Source: Nitrospinota bacterium | GTDB taxonomy: Bacteria > UBA8248 | Direction: 5' to 3' | DNA length: 18,312 nucleotides | NCBI GenBank assembly: GCA_029937135.1 | Contig: JAPYQX010000020.1 | Location: forward strand, 1-18,312 | Shown: one piece after another, positions 1-7,497 of the stretch | Numbering within the stretch: the first letter of the stretch is position 1 | Layout of the letters: each line of letters opens with the position of its first letter | Made by a program: the position numbers and the translations under genes | The notes under the pieces: model-generated | Seen by the model: the letters and a program-made list of their open reading frames with translations, nothing else | Told to the model about the DNA's origin: nothing | Database searches by the model: none

Positions 1-948
1 GCGAGAGGGTTTTCTGATTCCGGGAAAATCCACTTTCTTTTCTGCGGATTTATTATCGGGGGAAAGAACAAACTTGGCGGAGCATTCGCATGGATTTCAA
101 AACTCTTGGAACTTCGAAAAAATACTTACGACATGGTTATCGATTTCACTGGATTGTTCCATTCCGCGGCCGCCACCTAGGCAACCGGGGCGCCTCTGAG
201 AATTGGCCACAGGCGGAACGTGACCCTGGGATACTTTTCGTTGGCTTCTTTCCGCCATTTTTATACGCATGAAGTCGATTCCGATCCAGAAGAGCACCAA
301 GCGGATAAAATGACTCTGTTGACATCCGCCTTGGGCGCCACTTGGCTCCGGGATGGATGGGATGCCGTCATTTCAACCGCGATGGAAGACGCGGCCAAGG
401 AGCGCCTGGCCATGGATGGCGCGAAGCCGGAGGAAGGCCCTTTCGTCCTCATCCATCCTGCAGCCAAGTGGCCCCTCCGGCGCTGGCCGCCCGAGAAATT
501 CGCCGAAGCCATCGACCTTCTCAGCGAAAAAGGAATCCGGTCCATCGTTAACGCCGGTCCCGGGGAAGAACCCCTCCTCGATGCCATTCGCGAGAAATGC
601 CGCTCCAAACCTATCTATCTCTGGCCACCCGTTCCCCTGGACACGCTTATGGGGATATTAAGGATTTCGGCCGCCTATCTGGGAAACGACAGCGGCCCGA
701 TGCACATGGCCGCCGCCGGAGTTCCGGCTATTTCCATATTTGGACCATCCTCACCACAACGCGCCGCGCCCAGGGGGAGCCCCTTCTTCCCGTTTTATTC
801 AGCCCTGGAATGCAGCCCGTGCCAGCCCTACTACACACGCGATACTTGCCACAGGGGACACAACTAGTGCATGGACGAAATTTCGCCGGAAGAAGTCGCT
901 GCCTCTGTCGCTAAAATCATACAGGCGCCAGGCTCTCCGAAAACCTAG
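1..948 (+). pseudogene. Glycosyltransferase family 9 (ADP-heptose:LPS heptosyltransferase-like), interrupted by two in-frame TAG codons
   Basis: The frame is open from base 1, so the true N-terminus lies outside the window. GT9 signatures are collinear in this single frame: the YDMVIDFTGLFHSA segment (about 127-171), APLRIGHRRN (about 190-219), the HPAAKWPLRRWPPEKF donor-site segment (about 454-501), GNDSGPMHMAAAG (about 682-720), IFGPSSP, and the C-terminal CxxC region. TAG at 178-180 and TAG at 865-867 interrupt it. After the second, the usual C-terminal helix continues in frame as CMDEISPEEVAASVAKII and ends at TAG 946-948. No frameshift is needed, so only nonsense changes separate it from an intact gene. 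A GTG at 220 could restart translation, but it would lack the N-terminal acceptor domain. The family transfers heptose to lipopolysaccharide core at the inner membrane. The stretch looks less GC-rich than the genes that follow, which fits different ancestry or decay. The family is secure; pseudogene versus recoded gene is not fully settled. Confidence 0.78.
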
Positions 949-1028
949 GAAAAAATTTCTCCGTCTTTACCGCACTTCGATGAATTTTTTTGCCGGAGCC
1001 TGCCAGGCGTTTATTTGTCTAGCGCCGA

Positions 1029-2540
1029 TCAAGCACCTCTCGCCGCCGAGGCGGCATTGGCGCCCGAAATTTTCCCGAATACCGCGCCGCGCACAAGACC
1101 GGCGCCACCCGGATAGTTTTGATAAAAAAATCCGCCCGCGATCTCGCCCGTCGCGAAGAGACCGGGGATGGGCCGCTCCAGATGATCGACAACGGCGGCG
1201 TCCGTGTTGACGTGGATTCCGCCGAAGGTGAATGTGATGCCGACGGTCGCGCCGTATACGAGATACGGCGGCTCATCGATTGAGGTGGCCCAGTTGGTTT
1301 TTTCGGGCCGGGCGCCTTTTGTGTGCTTCCCGTCCTTGCGGGTCGGGTCGAACTCCCCCGCCTGGACCGCCGCGTTGTAGTCGTGAATGGATTGGATGAA
1401 GGCTTCCTTGCCGAACCCCATATGGCCGTATTTTTTATCGACCTCCTCCGCCAGCTCTTCGATGGTATTTGCCTCCTGCGGAACGCCGGTGTTGTAGCGA
1501 GTTTCGAGATAGGGGGCGGTTTTTTGATCGAAAACCTGAAAGGTGACCGCGTTGCGCTGCTTGAGAATCTTCCGGCCCATCTTGGCGTAGGTGTAGAGCA
1601 CCATATCCTCGCCCTCATCGACAAAGCGCTTGCCGTCGAGGTTGATCATCAGGCCGTAAAGATAAGACAGTCGGTTGGTCTTGTCGGTGAGCTTGAGATC
1701 GCCATAGGTCGGCGCATCGGAGTCGATGGGCGTCGCGTGACAGCCCGACCACTCCCCGTAGCTTTGAGCGCCAATCTCCATCGCGGCGCGCGCCAAATCG
1801 CCCGTGTTGAAGCGCGTTCCGCGCACCTTGACGAGACTCCAGTCCGCCCCCAGATAGGAGGTCCGCATGTTCGGACTCGCCTGAAAGCCTCCGCTGCCCA
1901 GGACCACCGCCCGGCAATCAATCGTCCGGCCCCCTTCCGGGCCGCGAACCTCCACCCCCGTAACCTCGCCGCTTGGAGCGGTCACTATCCGGTGGGCCGG
2001 AGTCTCATAAAAGACGGGGATTTTGGCCTCATCAAGGAGCCTGAAAAGATTGGCGGACAGCCCCACGCCTTCGTGGAGGCTGCGAATGGCGCCCCCCGGG
2101 GCGAGCTGGGTCTTTTTGCCGTCGGCCGTGGCGACGCCGCCCACCGCCCGGCTAAACTCGAAGGGCACCCCGAGCCCCGCCATCCAGCACACCGTCTCGT
2201 AGGAGCGCTCGACCATCACCTTCGTCAGGGCCGGGTCGGAGCGGCCGCCCGTCACCCGCGCCATGTCGGCGTAATAATCATCCGCCGTATAAGGATCGAC
2301 GATGACATCCCCGGGCGAGTCATTATCCTTGATGATGGGCAGGAGGTCATCCACATTTTGATAGGTGTGGCGAAAAACCCCACCCGTGAACCGCGTGTTT
2401 CCGCCGCGCAGATCCTTGCCGGATTTTTCGAGGACCGCCACGCTCGCGCCTTCGGCATGCGCCGAGAGCGCCGCCGTTATCGCCGCGTTCCCGGCGCCGA
2501 TCACCAACACATCCACTTGATTATTTCCGGAATCGCTCAA
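1029..2540 (-). CDS. FAD-binding dehydrogenase, fumarate reductase/TcuA-like flavoprotein
   Basis: 503 residues, soluble, with no signal peptide seen. The N-terminal Rossmann motif GxGxxA (G15, G17, A20) ends in an acidic residue (E38), as in FAD-binding flavoproteins. GGNTRFTGG (47-54) and the C-terminal block ATGEIAGGFFYQNYPGG resemble tricarballylate dehydrogenase TcuA and related FrdA-type flavoproteins, which move electrons to or from C=C bonds of polycarboxylates. The start is TTG at 2540, chosen because AAGGAG lies 8 nt upstream (2549-2554 on the opposite strand) and the Rossmann motif follows at once. It ends in TGA. It is the last gene of a four-gene minus-strand series, 157 nt after the hydrolase, so it may have its own promoter in that AT-rich gap. 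No TcuB-like electron-transfer partner is in the window. The family is firm; the substrate is not known, and tricarballylate is only the nearest named guess. Confidence 0.88.
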   Translation of the reverse strand: MSDSGNNQVDVLVIGAGNAAITAALSAHAEGASVAVLEKSGKDLRGGNTRFTGGVFRHTYQNVDDLLPIIKDNDSPGDVIVDPYTADDYYADMARVTGGRSDPALTKVMVERSYETVCWMAGLGVPFEFSRAVGGVATADGKKTQLAPGGAIRSLHEGVGLSANLFRLLDEAKIPVFYETPAHRIVTAPSGEVTGVEVRGPEGGRTIDCRAVVLGSGGFQASPNMRTSYLGADWSLVKVRGTRFNTGDLARAAMEIGAQSYGEWSGCHATPIDSDAPTYGDLKLTDKTNRLSYLYGLMINLDGKRFVDEGEDMVLYTYAKMGRKILKQRNAVTFQVFDQKTAPYLETRYNTGVPQEANTIEELAEEVDKKYGHMGFGKEAFIQSIHDYNAAVQAGEFDPTRKDGKHTKGARPEKTNWATSIDEPPYLVYGATVGITFTFGGIHVNTDAAVVDHLERPIPGLFATGEIAGGFFYQNYPGGAGLVRGAVFGKISGANAASAARGA

Positions 2541-2697
2541 GACCTGATCTCCTTATGCGAAAGATATAAAAATCCGCCCTGTTCAAGATTAGAACGAATT
2601 AATTTTTCGGATAATTTCCCCTAAAACTCCTTCTCCAGTATCCACACCCCACCGCCGAGGCACTCGCTCAAGAATACATGCCGGCGAAAAAAACCGC

Positions 2698-3876
2698 TCA
2701 GGCCTTTAACTTTTCCTTGAGCCAGTCCCCGATGTAATGAACCACGGGGGAGATGTAGTCGAGGTGGCAGTGCTGCGCGCCCCCGTCGAGGCCGGTGAAG
2801 ACCTTCATCGTCTTGTCCTTCGAGCCCACGGCCCGGAACAGCGCGCGCGCGTCCTTCATGGGTATCTGCTGATCATCGACTCCGTGGACGAGGAGAAACG
2901 GGCACTTCATCTTCTGGACCACGCCGTCGAGGCGGAAACCTTCCAGTTTTTTGAGCGCCTCATCGAGCGTCTTCACGTTGAAGCTCCAGGTGAGGTGATG
3001 GCCCGGCACAGGAAGCTGGGAGCGAAACGAAGCCTTGATGCGCCGGCTCCAGGTGGCGTGATAATCCCAGATCGCCCCCCAGGCGACGCAGGCCTTGAAG
3101 CGAGGCTCCATGCTGGCCGTCCTCGGCGCATAATACCCCCCCAGGCTCGGCGCAACGATGGCGGCCCGCCGGGCGTTCACATCCTTCCGCTTTTCGAGAT
3201 AGTCGAGGGCAGCCGCGCCCGCGACCTCATAGTCATGGCGCAGGTGAATTTTCCGAAAACGAATGGACTCCCCGACGCCCGGGCTGTCTACGATGAGGCA
3301 GCTCATTCCGCGCCGGGTAAAGGCGTCCGCCGCCCAGTTCAGGCTCATCTCCTTGGTTCCGTCGAAGCCGTTATAAAGAACAACACAGGGAGGCTTCGCC
3401 TTCCGGGTGTTTTCGGCGGGTGTGAAATAAGCGGCGAGTTTTTTCCGCCCCTCGAAGGGAATGTCCACCGGCTCGATCCGGGGCCGCTCGGTCAGACGGG
3501 CAAAGCGCTTAAAAGAATCGATCGAGAGACGATAAGCGTCGAGCGCCGCCTTGTCCTTGGGAAAGCGGAAGCGGTCGGCCATCTGGTAATAGTTTGAGGC
3601 GCGCCGGTGAGAGGCGGCAGCGGAAAGGGTGTGACCCCGCCGCTCCTCGGCCATCCCGTTTTTGCGAAGACGGTCCGCCCAGCGGCACCATTCGCGGAAC
3701 CAGAGCTTATCGTCGCCGACCCGCCGGGCGAGGCGGCGGCAAATTTGATCGATCTCGCCTATGTCCGACGCGCCCGAGGATGCACCGGCCATGGCGGCCA
3801 TGATGTTGTAGGACCATCTATAGTCCTCGGGAAAATATGCAAGCCACGTTTTATTTCGTATCGCCTTGACGACCAT
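2698..3876 (-). CDS. Alpha/beta hydrolase, FrsA / 2,6-dihydroxypseudooxynicotine hydrolase-like
   Basis: 392 residues, cytosolic. An N-terminal helical cap of about 140 residues precedes the alpha/beta-hydrolase fold, the layout of the C-C hydrolase of nicotine breakdown and of FrsA-type proteins. The nucleophile elbow is APSLGGYYAPR with Ser244, giving PSLGG instead of the textbook GxSxG. The acid is Asp335 in HGVDDQQIP and the base is His369 or His371 in QHCHLD. An aromatic, acidic patch (WGAIWDYHATW, 266-276) follows the nucleophile, where this family shapes its substrate pocket. The start is ATG at 3876 with AAAGGAG upstream; TGA stop. It sits 50 nt downstream of the M24 gene and is probably co-transcribed with it. 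Cleavage of a C-C bond next to a ketone is the best-known reaction of the nearest characterised relatives, but ester or amide hydrolysis is equally possible. Substrate unknown. Confidence 0.85.
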   Translation of the reverse strand: MVVKAIRNKTWLAYFPEDYRWSYNIMAAMAGASSGASDIGEIDQICRRLARRVGDDKLWFREWCRWADRLRKNGMAEERRGHTLSAAASHRRASNYYQMADRFRFPKDKAALDAYRLSIDSFKRFARLTERPRIEPVDIPFEGRKKLAAYFTPAENTRKAKPPCVVLYNGFDGTKEMSLNWAADAFTRRGMSCLIVDSPGVGESIRFRKIHLRHDYEVAGAAALDYLEKRKDVNARRAAIVAPSLGGYYAPRTASMEPRFKACVAWGAIWDYHATWSRRIKASFRSQLPVPGHHLTWSFNVKTLDEALKKLEGFRLDGVVQKMKCPFLLVHGVDDQQIPMKDARALFRAVGSKDKTMKVFTGLDGGAQHCHLDYISPVVHYIGDWLKEKLKA

Positions 3877-3926
3877 TCGCGCCTCTCCTTTCTATATCAG
3901 CGTTTGCCCCGGTTTGAATCCCGCTG

Positions 3927-5123
3927 CTACATCCGGCCCGTCGAGGTGTCCATCGGATGTACGTCGGTGACGAGCCGTGCGTCGTAGGGATAGGGGGTGT
4001 AAACGTCCGGGCCCTCCTCGGTGACGACGAGGTTGTTCTCGAGCCGGAACCCGCCGACGCCTTTCTTGCCCGCGTAGGGCTCGAGGTTGAAGGTCATCCC
4101 CACCTCAAGGGGCTTGGGGGCGTCGTAGACCGTCCGGCTGAAGTAGGGGGGCTCCCAGGGGTTCGTCCCCGAGCCGTGGCCCAGGCTGTTCAAAACGTAG
4201 GGCTCGGCGGCCTGATAAACATCGAGGGTGGTATTGCCGGGCCGGGCGGCGGCGCAGGCGCTCCAGACCGCGTTGTAGCTCTTCATGTGCCACTCGATCT
4301 GCTCGTCCGTCGGCCTGATGTCTCCGCAGATGACGGTGCGCGTGAAGTCGCCCCAGTAGCCGTTGAAGCAGGCTCCGATGTCGATGATGACGGGATCCCC
4401 CCGGCGGATATACCGGTCGGAGGTGAAGCGGCGGTAGGGAGCGGTGTAGGGGCCCGAGCAGACAATGTTCGCGCACTGGGTCCACTCGCTTCCCATGGCG
4501 GTCATTTTTTGCCACGCCGCCGCGAGGACTTCACACTCACGAACACCGGGCTTGAGGATATCCTGGGCGGCGTCCATGGCGGCCTCGGTCATGACCGTGG
4601 CGACCTTCAGGCAAGCGATCTCGTCCTCGGTCTTGATGATCTTCGCCTTGCTGAGAACTTCATAGCCGTTGACGAATCGGGTCTTGGGCAACGCCTCCTT
4701 GAGACACTCCTCCATGAGCGGGTCCCATACGTCGATGCCCACGGTTTTATCGTCGAGATTGCCGATGAGCCCGATGAGCAGGTCCACCCATTTCCGCACC
4801 CCCGCGGGCTCGTTCAGTATTGCCCGCTCCTGAATCTGATCGGGGTCCAGCCAGGTCATCGCCTCGCGGCAATATACATCGTCCATCGTGAAGAGGATGG
4901 GCTCGTGCCCCTCCGCCAGGACTGTCGTCAGTTTGTTCGAGTAGGTCGGGCCGAGGTGGCTCCGCGCGCTGGTCAGATAGCGGGAGTCTTCGGTGGCGAA
5001 AACGAAGAGCACATCAACATCCGAGGCGGCCAGGGCGTCTTTCGCCTTTTGAAGACGCTCGCGCCTCATGCGCGGAAAATCGATCCGCTGCTCCCAGTCC
5101 ACACTCATGAGTCCCTTGGTCAT
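3927..5123 (-). CDS. M24-family metalloenzyme (creatinase / Xaa-Pro aminopeptidase-like)
   Basis: 398 residues. A creatinase N-terminal domain (about 15-155) is followed by a pita-bread M24 catalytic domain (about 160-385). All five dinuclear-metal ligands are in the expected order: Asp248 in IDIG, Asp259 in GDFTRT, His316 in GHGSG, Glu348 in NLEPYAG and Glu362 in RLENNL. The enzyme should therefore be metal-competent. The family includes Xaa-Pro peptidases, creatinase-type C-N hydrolases and the DMSP lyase DddP, so peptidase activity is not assured; the catabolic surroundings favour a small-molecule role. The start is ATG at 5123, preferred over the in-frame ATG at 5108 because an AGGGG box lies 6 nt before it. 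It ends in TAG. It is 46 nt downstream of the MDR oxidoreductase gene and in the same orientation, so operonic. The fold is certain; the substrate is unknown. Confidence 0.88.
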   Translation of the reverse strand: MTKGLMSVDWEQRIDFPRMRRERLQKAKDALAASDVDVLFVFATEDSRYLTSARSHLGPTYSNKLTTVLAEGHEPILFTMDDVYCREAMTWLDPDQIQERAILNEPAGVRKWVDLLIGLIGNLDDKTVGIDVWDPLMEECLKEALPKTRFVNGYEVLSKAKIIKTEDEIACLKVATVMTEAAMDAAQDILKPGVRECEVLAAAWQKMTAMGSEWTQCANIVCSGPYTAPYRRFTSDRYIRRGDPVIIDIGACFNGYWGDFTRTVICGDIRPTDEQIEWHMKSYNAVWSACAAARPGNTTLDVYQAAEPYVLNSLGHGSGTNPWEPPYFSRTVYDAPKPLEVGMTFNLEPYAGKKGVGGFRLENNLVVTEEGPDVYTPYPYDARLVTDVHPMDTSTGRM

Positions 5124-5169
5124 TGTAATCCCCTCCCCTTTTTTATCAGGCCGTATCTGGTAAGTAGCG

Positions 5170-6141
5170 TCAAATTTTCATAATTACTTTTCCGAGCACC
5201 TGCCCGCCCACCACCGCTTCGTGCGCCTCGTTCGCCTCTTCCATGGAAAAAACGTGGTCCACATTGATCTTGAATTTCCCCTCGCGCAGCAGTGGCGCGA
5301 AAAGCCGGATCAACTCGGGCACCCTCTCGAACAGGTTGGCGAACATCATCCCGTGCACCGAAGCGTCCTTGCCCATCAGCGCCGGGACCCGAAACTCCGT
5401 CCGCGGGGTTTTTCCGATGCCGACCCCCAGCACGACGATGCGCCCGCGCACCGCGATGGCGTCCAGATCCCGATCAAAGTTATCGGCGGCGGAGCCGTCC
5501 ACGATGACATCCACCCCCTTGCCGCCGGTGAGCTCCAGGCACCGCTCCGGGAAATCCTCCTCCCGGTAGTTAATCGTTTCGTCGGCGCCCAGGCTCCGGC
5601 AAAACGCGGCCTTTTTCCCGGAACTCACCGTTGTGAAAACGCGGCACCCCAGCCGTTTCGCCAGCTGAATCGCGGCCATACCAACGCCGCCGGCCCCGCC
5701 GTGAACGAGGACACTCTCGCCCGGCCCCGCGGCCGCCTTGAATACCAGGGCATTCCAGGCCGTGAAAAACGGCGAGGTGATCCCCGCGCCCTCGTCATAG
5801 CTGTAAGTTTCGGGAAGCTCGGCGGCGTAACCCGCCTTGAGCCGGACAAGCCCGGCATAGCTTTCAAAGGCGAGACCGAATACGCGCTGGCCCACGCAGA
5901 AGCCCTCCACCCCCTCGCCGAGGACGGCGACCTCGCCTGCCGTGTTGTGCCCCGGAATATAGGGAAGGTCCGAATCCTTTTGGTCGGCCCTCTCCCCGAG
6001 GCGGATGAGGACATCCACCGGGTTCACCCCAGCGGCGGCGGCCTTGATGAGAATTTCACCGGGCCCGGGCGAGGGGTCCGCCACATCATCCACCCGCATG
6101 AGCTCCGAAAAGCCCCACCGGTGCACGCGAACCGCTTTCAT
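5170..6141 (-). CDS. MDR-superfamily NAD(P)H:quinone oxidoreductase / zeta-crystallin-like protein
   Basis: 323 residues. The N-terminal GroES-like domain carries the GVNPVD signature (38-43). The nucleotide-binding domain contains VHGGAGGVGMAAIQLAK (146-162), the AxxGxxG motif of zinc-free quinone reductases. No structural or catalytic zinc cysteines are visible, so this is the quinone reductase / enoyl reductase branch, not classical alcohol dehydrogenase. It would reduce a quinone, enone or similar acceptor with NADPH in the cytosol. The frame stays open upstream to 6396, but ATG at 6141 is chosen: GGAGAG lies 6 nt before it and the protein then starts with the family's MKAVRVHRWG N-terminus. 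TGA stop. It is the first gene of the minus-strand group and is divergent from the racemase-like gene, so it probably carries the group's promoter. Confidence 0.88.
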   Translation of the reverse strand: MKAVRVHRWGFSELMRVDDVADPSPGPGEILIKAAAAGVNPVDVLIRLGERADQKDSDLPYIPGHNTAGEVAVLGEGVEGFCVGQRVFGLAFESYAGLVRLKAGYAAELPETYSYDEGAGITSPFFTAWNALVFKAAAGPGESVLVHGGAGGVGMAAIQLAKRLGCRVFTTVSSGKKAAFCRSLGADETINYREEDFPERCLELTGGKGVDVIVDGSAADNFDRDLDAIAVRGRIVVLGVGIGKTPRTEFRVPALMGKDASVHGMMFANLFERVPELIRLFAPLLREGKFKINVDHVFSMEEANEAHEAVVGGQVLGKVIMKI

Positions 6142-6464
6142 GCTCGTCTCTCCCGGCCGGGGGCTGTCCCGGACAATTCCGGCCCTTCGATTTTGGTTGA
6201 ATTCCTGAAACCATAGTATAGGCAAATTTTGGGGGTTTTGAGGATCTCGCGCGGGAAACCCGGCCCTGATTCCGTGTAAACCAGAGCCGCCCCCCCTACC
6301 CTGCGGCCCGCAGTGACGCCCCCCGCAGGGGCGGGATGCCACCAGAGAAGACGCCATGAACCTCAATCGCCTATGATGCGAATATCGTTCACACATTGCG
6401 AGCCGGCCGGGATTTCGGCTGTTTTTCCAATTTCAATCAAAACCCATTGCAAGAGGGAAGTCTC
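6142..6464. promoter_or_regulatory. Divergent control region between the MDR gene and the racemase-like gene
   Basis: A 323-nt gap between divergent genes, with no convincing coding potential. A TATACT box reads on the minus strand (6215-6220) toward the MDR gene, with only a weak -35. On the plus strand, TTGGTT (6193-6198) and TATAGG (6217-6222) are 18 nt apart and point toward the racemase-like gene, though they would leave a leader of over 200 nt. Further right are two adjacent GC palindromes (separate entry). Both promoter calls are weak; the divergent layout itself is the main argument for regulation here. Confidence 0.35.
6301..6333. repeat. Two adjacent GC-rich palindromes in the divergent region
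   Basis: CTGCGGCCCGCAG (6301-6313) is a 13-nt near-perfect palindrome. Three bases later CGCCCC (6317-6322) and GGGGCG (6328-6333) form a perfect 6-bp stem with a 5-nt loop. They lie between two divergent genes and could be operator sites, a REP-like element, or a hairpin in the racemase-like leader. There is no T-run, so an intrinsic terminator is unlikely. Confidence 0.5.
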
Positions 6465-7208
6465 ATGAAAATTCTGGTTGCCAATCCAAACACATCCGAG
6501 ATCGTGACCGGGGTGATCATGACCTCGGCCCGGCGCTGCGCCCTTCCCACAACCGAGTTCATCGTGGTGACCTCGCCGGGGGGCACCCGGAACATCGACA
6601 GCGCCTACGGGGACTACATGAGCGCCCCCCACATGATCGAAGCCGTCCGCGAGTGCGTCCGCACAGAACAGCCGGACGCCGTTGTCCTCGCCGGGTTCGG
6701 CAACGTGGGCGTTTACGCGCTCAAGGAGATACTCGAAATCCCCGTGTGCTCAATCTCCGAGGCCAGCATGGCGATGGCCTGCCTGCTCGGGCACCGCTTT
6801 TCAACCCTGACCATGCTCGAGCAGTTCATCCCCTACCAGCAGGACCTTATTCGCCTCTACGGATTCGACGCCAAGTGCGCCTCCGTCCGCGCCATCAACA
6901 CCAACGTCGAGGAGGCGGCCACCGACCGGGAGCGCACGCTGAGGGACCTCACCGCCCAGGTCAAGAAGATTGTCGAGGAGGATCAGGCCGAGGTCATCAT
7001 CCTCGCCTGCGCGGGCCTTTGCGACTACGACCGCGAGTTGACGGAGGCCTCCGGCGTGCCCGTGATCGACCCCGTCGTCGCCGCCGTCAAGATGGCGGAG
7101 TCATTCACCGCGATGGGGCTGAGCCACTCCAAGGTCCGCAAGTTTCATTCCCCTCCCCAGCCAATCGAGGCCTACCAGGGAGGCCTCATGGCGAGGAATG
7201 GGGGATGA
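6465..7208 (+). CDS. Asp/Glu/hydantoin racemase-superfamily protein with a single catalytic cysteine (arylmalonate-decarboxylase-like active site)
   Basis: 247 residues, cytosolic, two-lobed Asp/Glu racemase fold. The N-terminus MKILVANPNTS is typical of the hydantoin-racemase branch. Racemases of this fold use two facing cysteines. The second is present as Cys182 in ILACAGLC. The first, normally in a CFGDPG-type motif, is Gly77 in AGFGNVG. Arylmalonate decarboxylase has the same Gly/Cys arrangement and decarboxylates rather than racemises. The protein is therefore likely not a racemase; a decarboxylase, isomerase or lyase acting through a carbanion is more plausible (inference). The start is ATG at 6465, with AGAGGGAAG upstream; the open frame back to 6396 is ignored because the fold begins at this Met. 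TGA stop. It is followed after 289 nt by the ThDP enzyme gene. Confidence 0.85.
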   Translation: MKILVANPNTSEIVTGVIMTSARRCALPTTEFIVVTSPGGTRNIDSAYGDYMSAPHMIEAVRECVRTEQPDAVVLAGFGNVGVYALKEILEIPVCSISEASMAMACLLGHRFSTLTMLEQFIPYQQDLIRLYGFDAKCASVRAINTNVEEAATDRERTLRDLTAQVKKIVEEDQAEVIILACAGLCDYDRELTEASGVPVIDPVVAAVKMAESFTAMGLSHSKVRKFHSPPQPIEAYQGGLMARNGG

Positions 7209-7284
7209 TCTTTCGAGTGGTCCGATACCCGGATTGACCCGGAGACGTTCCGCATCGTGCGGGAATGGGCGCATTCGGCGTTTC

Positions 7285-7315
7285 GTCCTATTTTCATAGC
7301 CAGGTTCCGTATAAT
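7285..7315 (+). promoter_or_regulatory. Possible promoter for the ThDP enzyme gene (perfect TATAAT)
   Basis: A consensus -10 TATAAT lies at 7310-7315, about 180 nt before the ThDP gene. Nothing resembling TTGACA is found 16-18 nt upstream, so this is a -10 box with a poor -35. Nearby are a short hairpin (about 7248-7263) and a 12-bp tandem repeat. The rest of the 7209-7497 gap shows no gene. Confidence 0.3.
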
Positions 7316-7336
7316 CCGGGATCAAATTTTTCGCCC

Positions 7337-7360
7337 TCCGCGATTGGCTCCGCGATTGGC
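7337..7360. repeat. Tandem 12-bp direct repeat TCCGCGATTGGC x2
   Basis: Two perfect, abutting copies lie at 7337-7348 and 7349-7360, in the gap upstream of the ThDP gene and just downstream of a TATAAT box. It may be a binding-site pair or a slippage duplication. Function unknown. Confidence 0.6.
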
Positions 7361-7497
7361 CCCGCGCCTGCTACTACCGTAAACTAAAAAGAAAAAAGTC
7401 CGGGTGGCTTCTCGCCATATATCAATGAATTCGTGCCAGGACGAATACCCCGGAGCGCCCGAATACCGCCATTTCCAGACACTCATAGGAGATCCGT

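Noticed and set aside
949..1028. Terminator-like GCCTGCCAGGC followed by GTTTATTT
   Set aside because: The stem is only 4 bp with a 3-nt loop and the T-stretch is broken; too weak to call.
1323..2624. Long plus-strand open frame (433 codons) opposite the FAD dehydrogenase
   Set aside because: It is antisense to a gene with clear flavoprotein motifs; high GC leaves long antisense frames open. No recognisable domain.
2541..2697. Possible minus-strand promoter for the FAD dehydrogenase in the AT-rich gap
   Set aside because: TTGAAC and TATATC/TATCTT are only 12-14 nt apart, so no properly spaced pair of boxes was found.
3957..5183. Plus-strand open frame of 408 codons opposite the M24 gene
   Set aside because: A shadow of the M24 coding frame, rich in Gly, Val and Arg with no family motifs.
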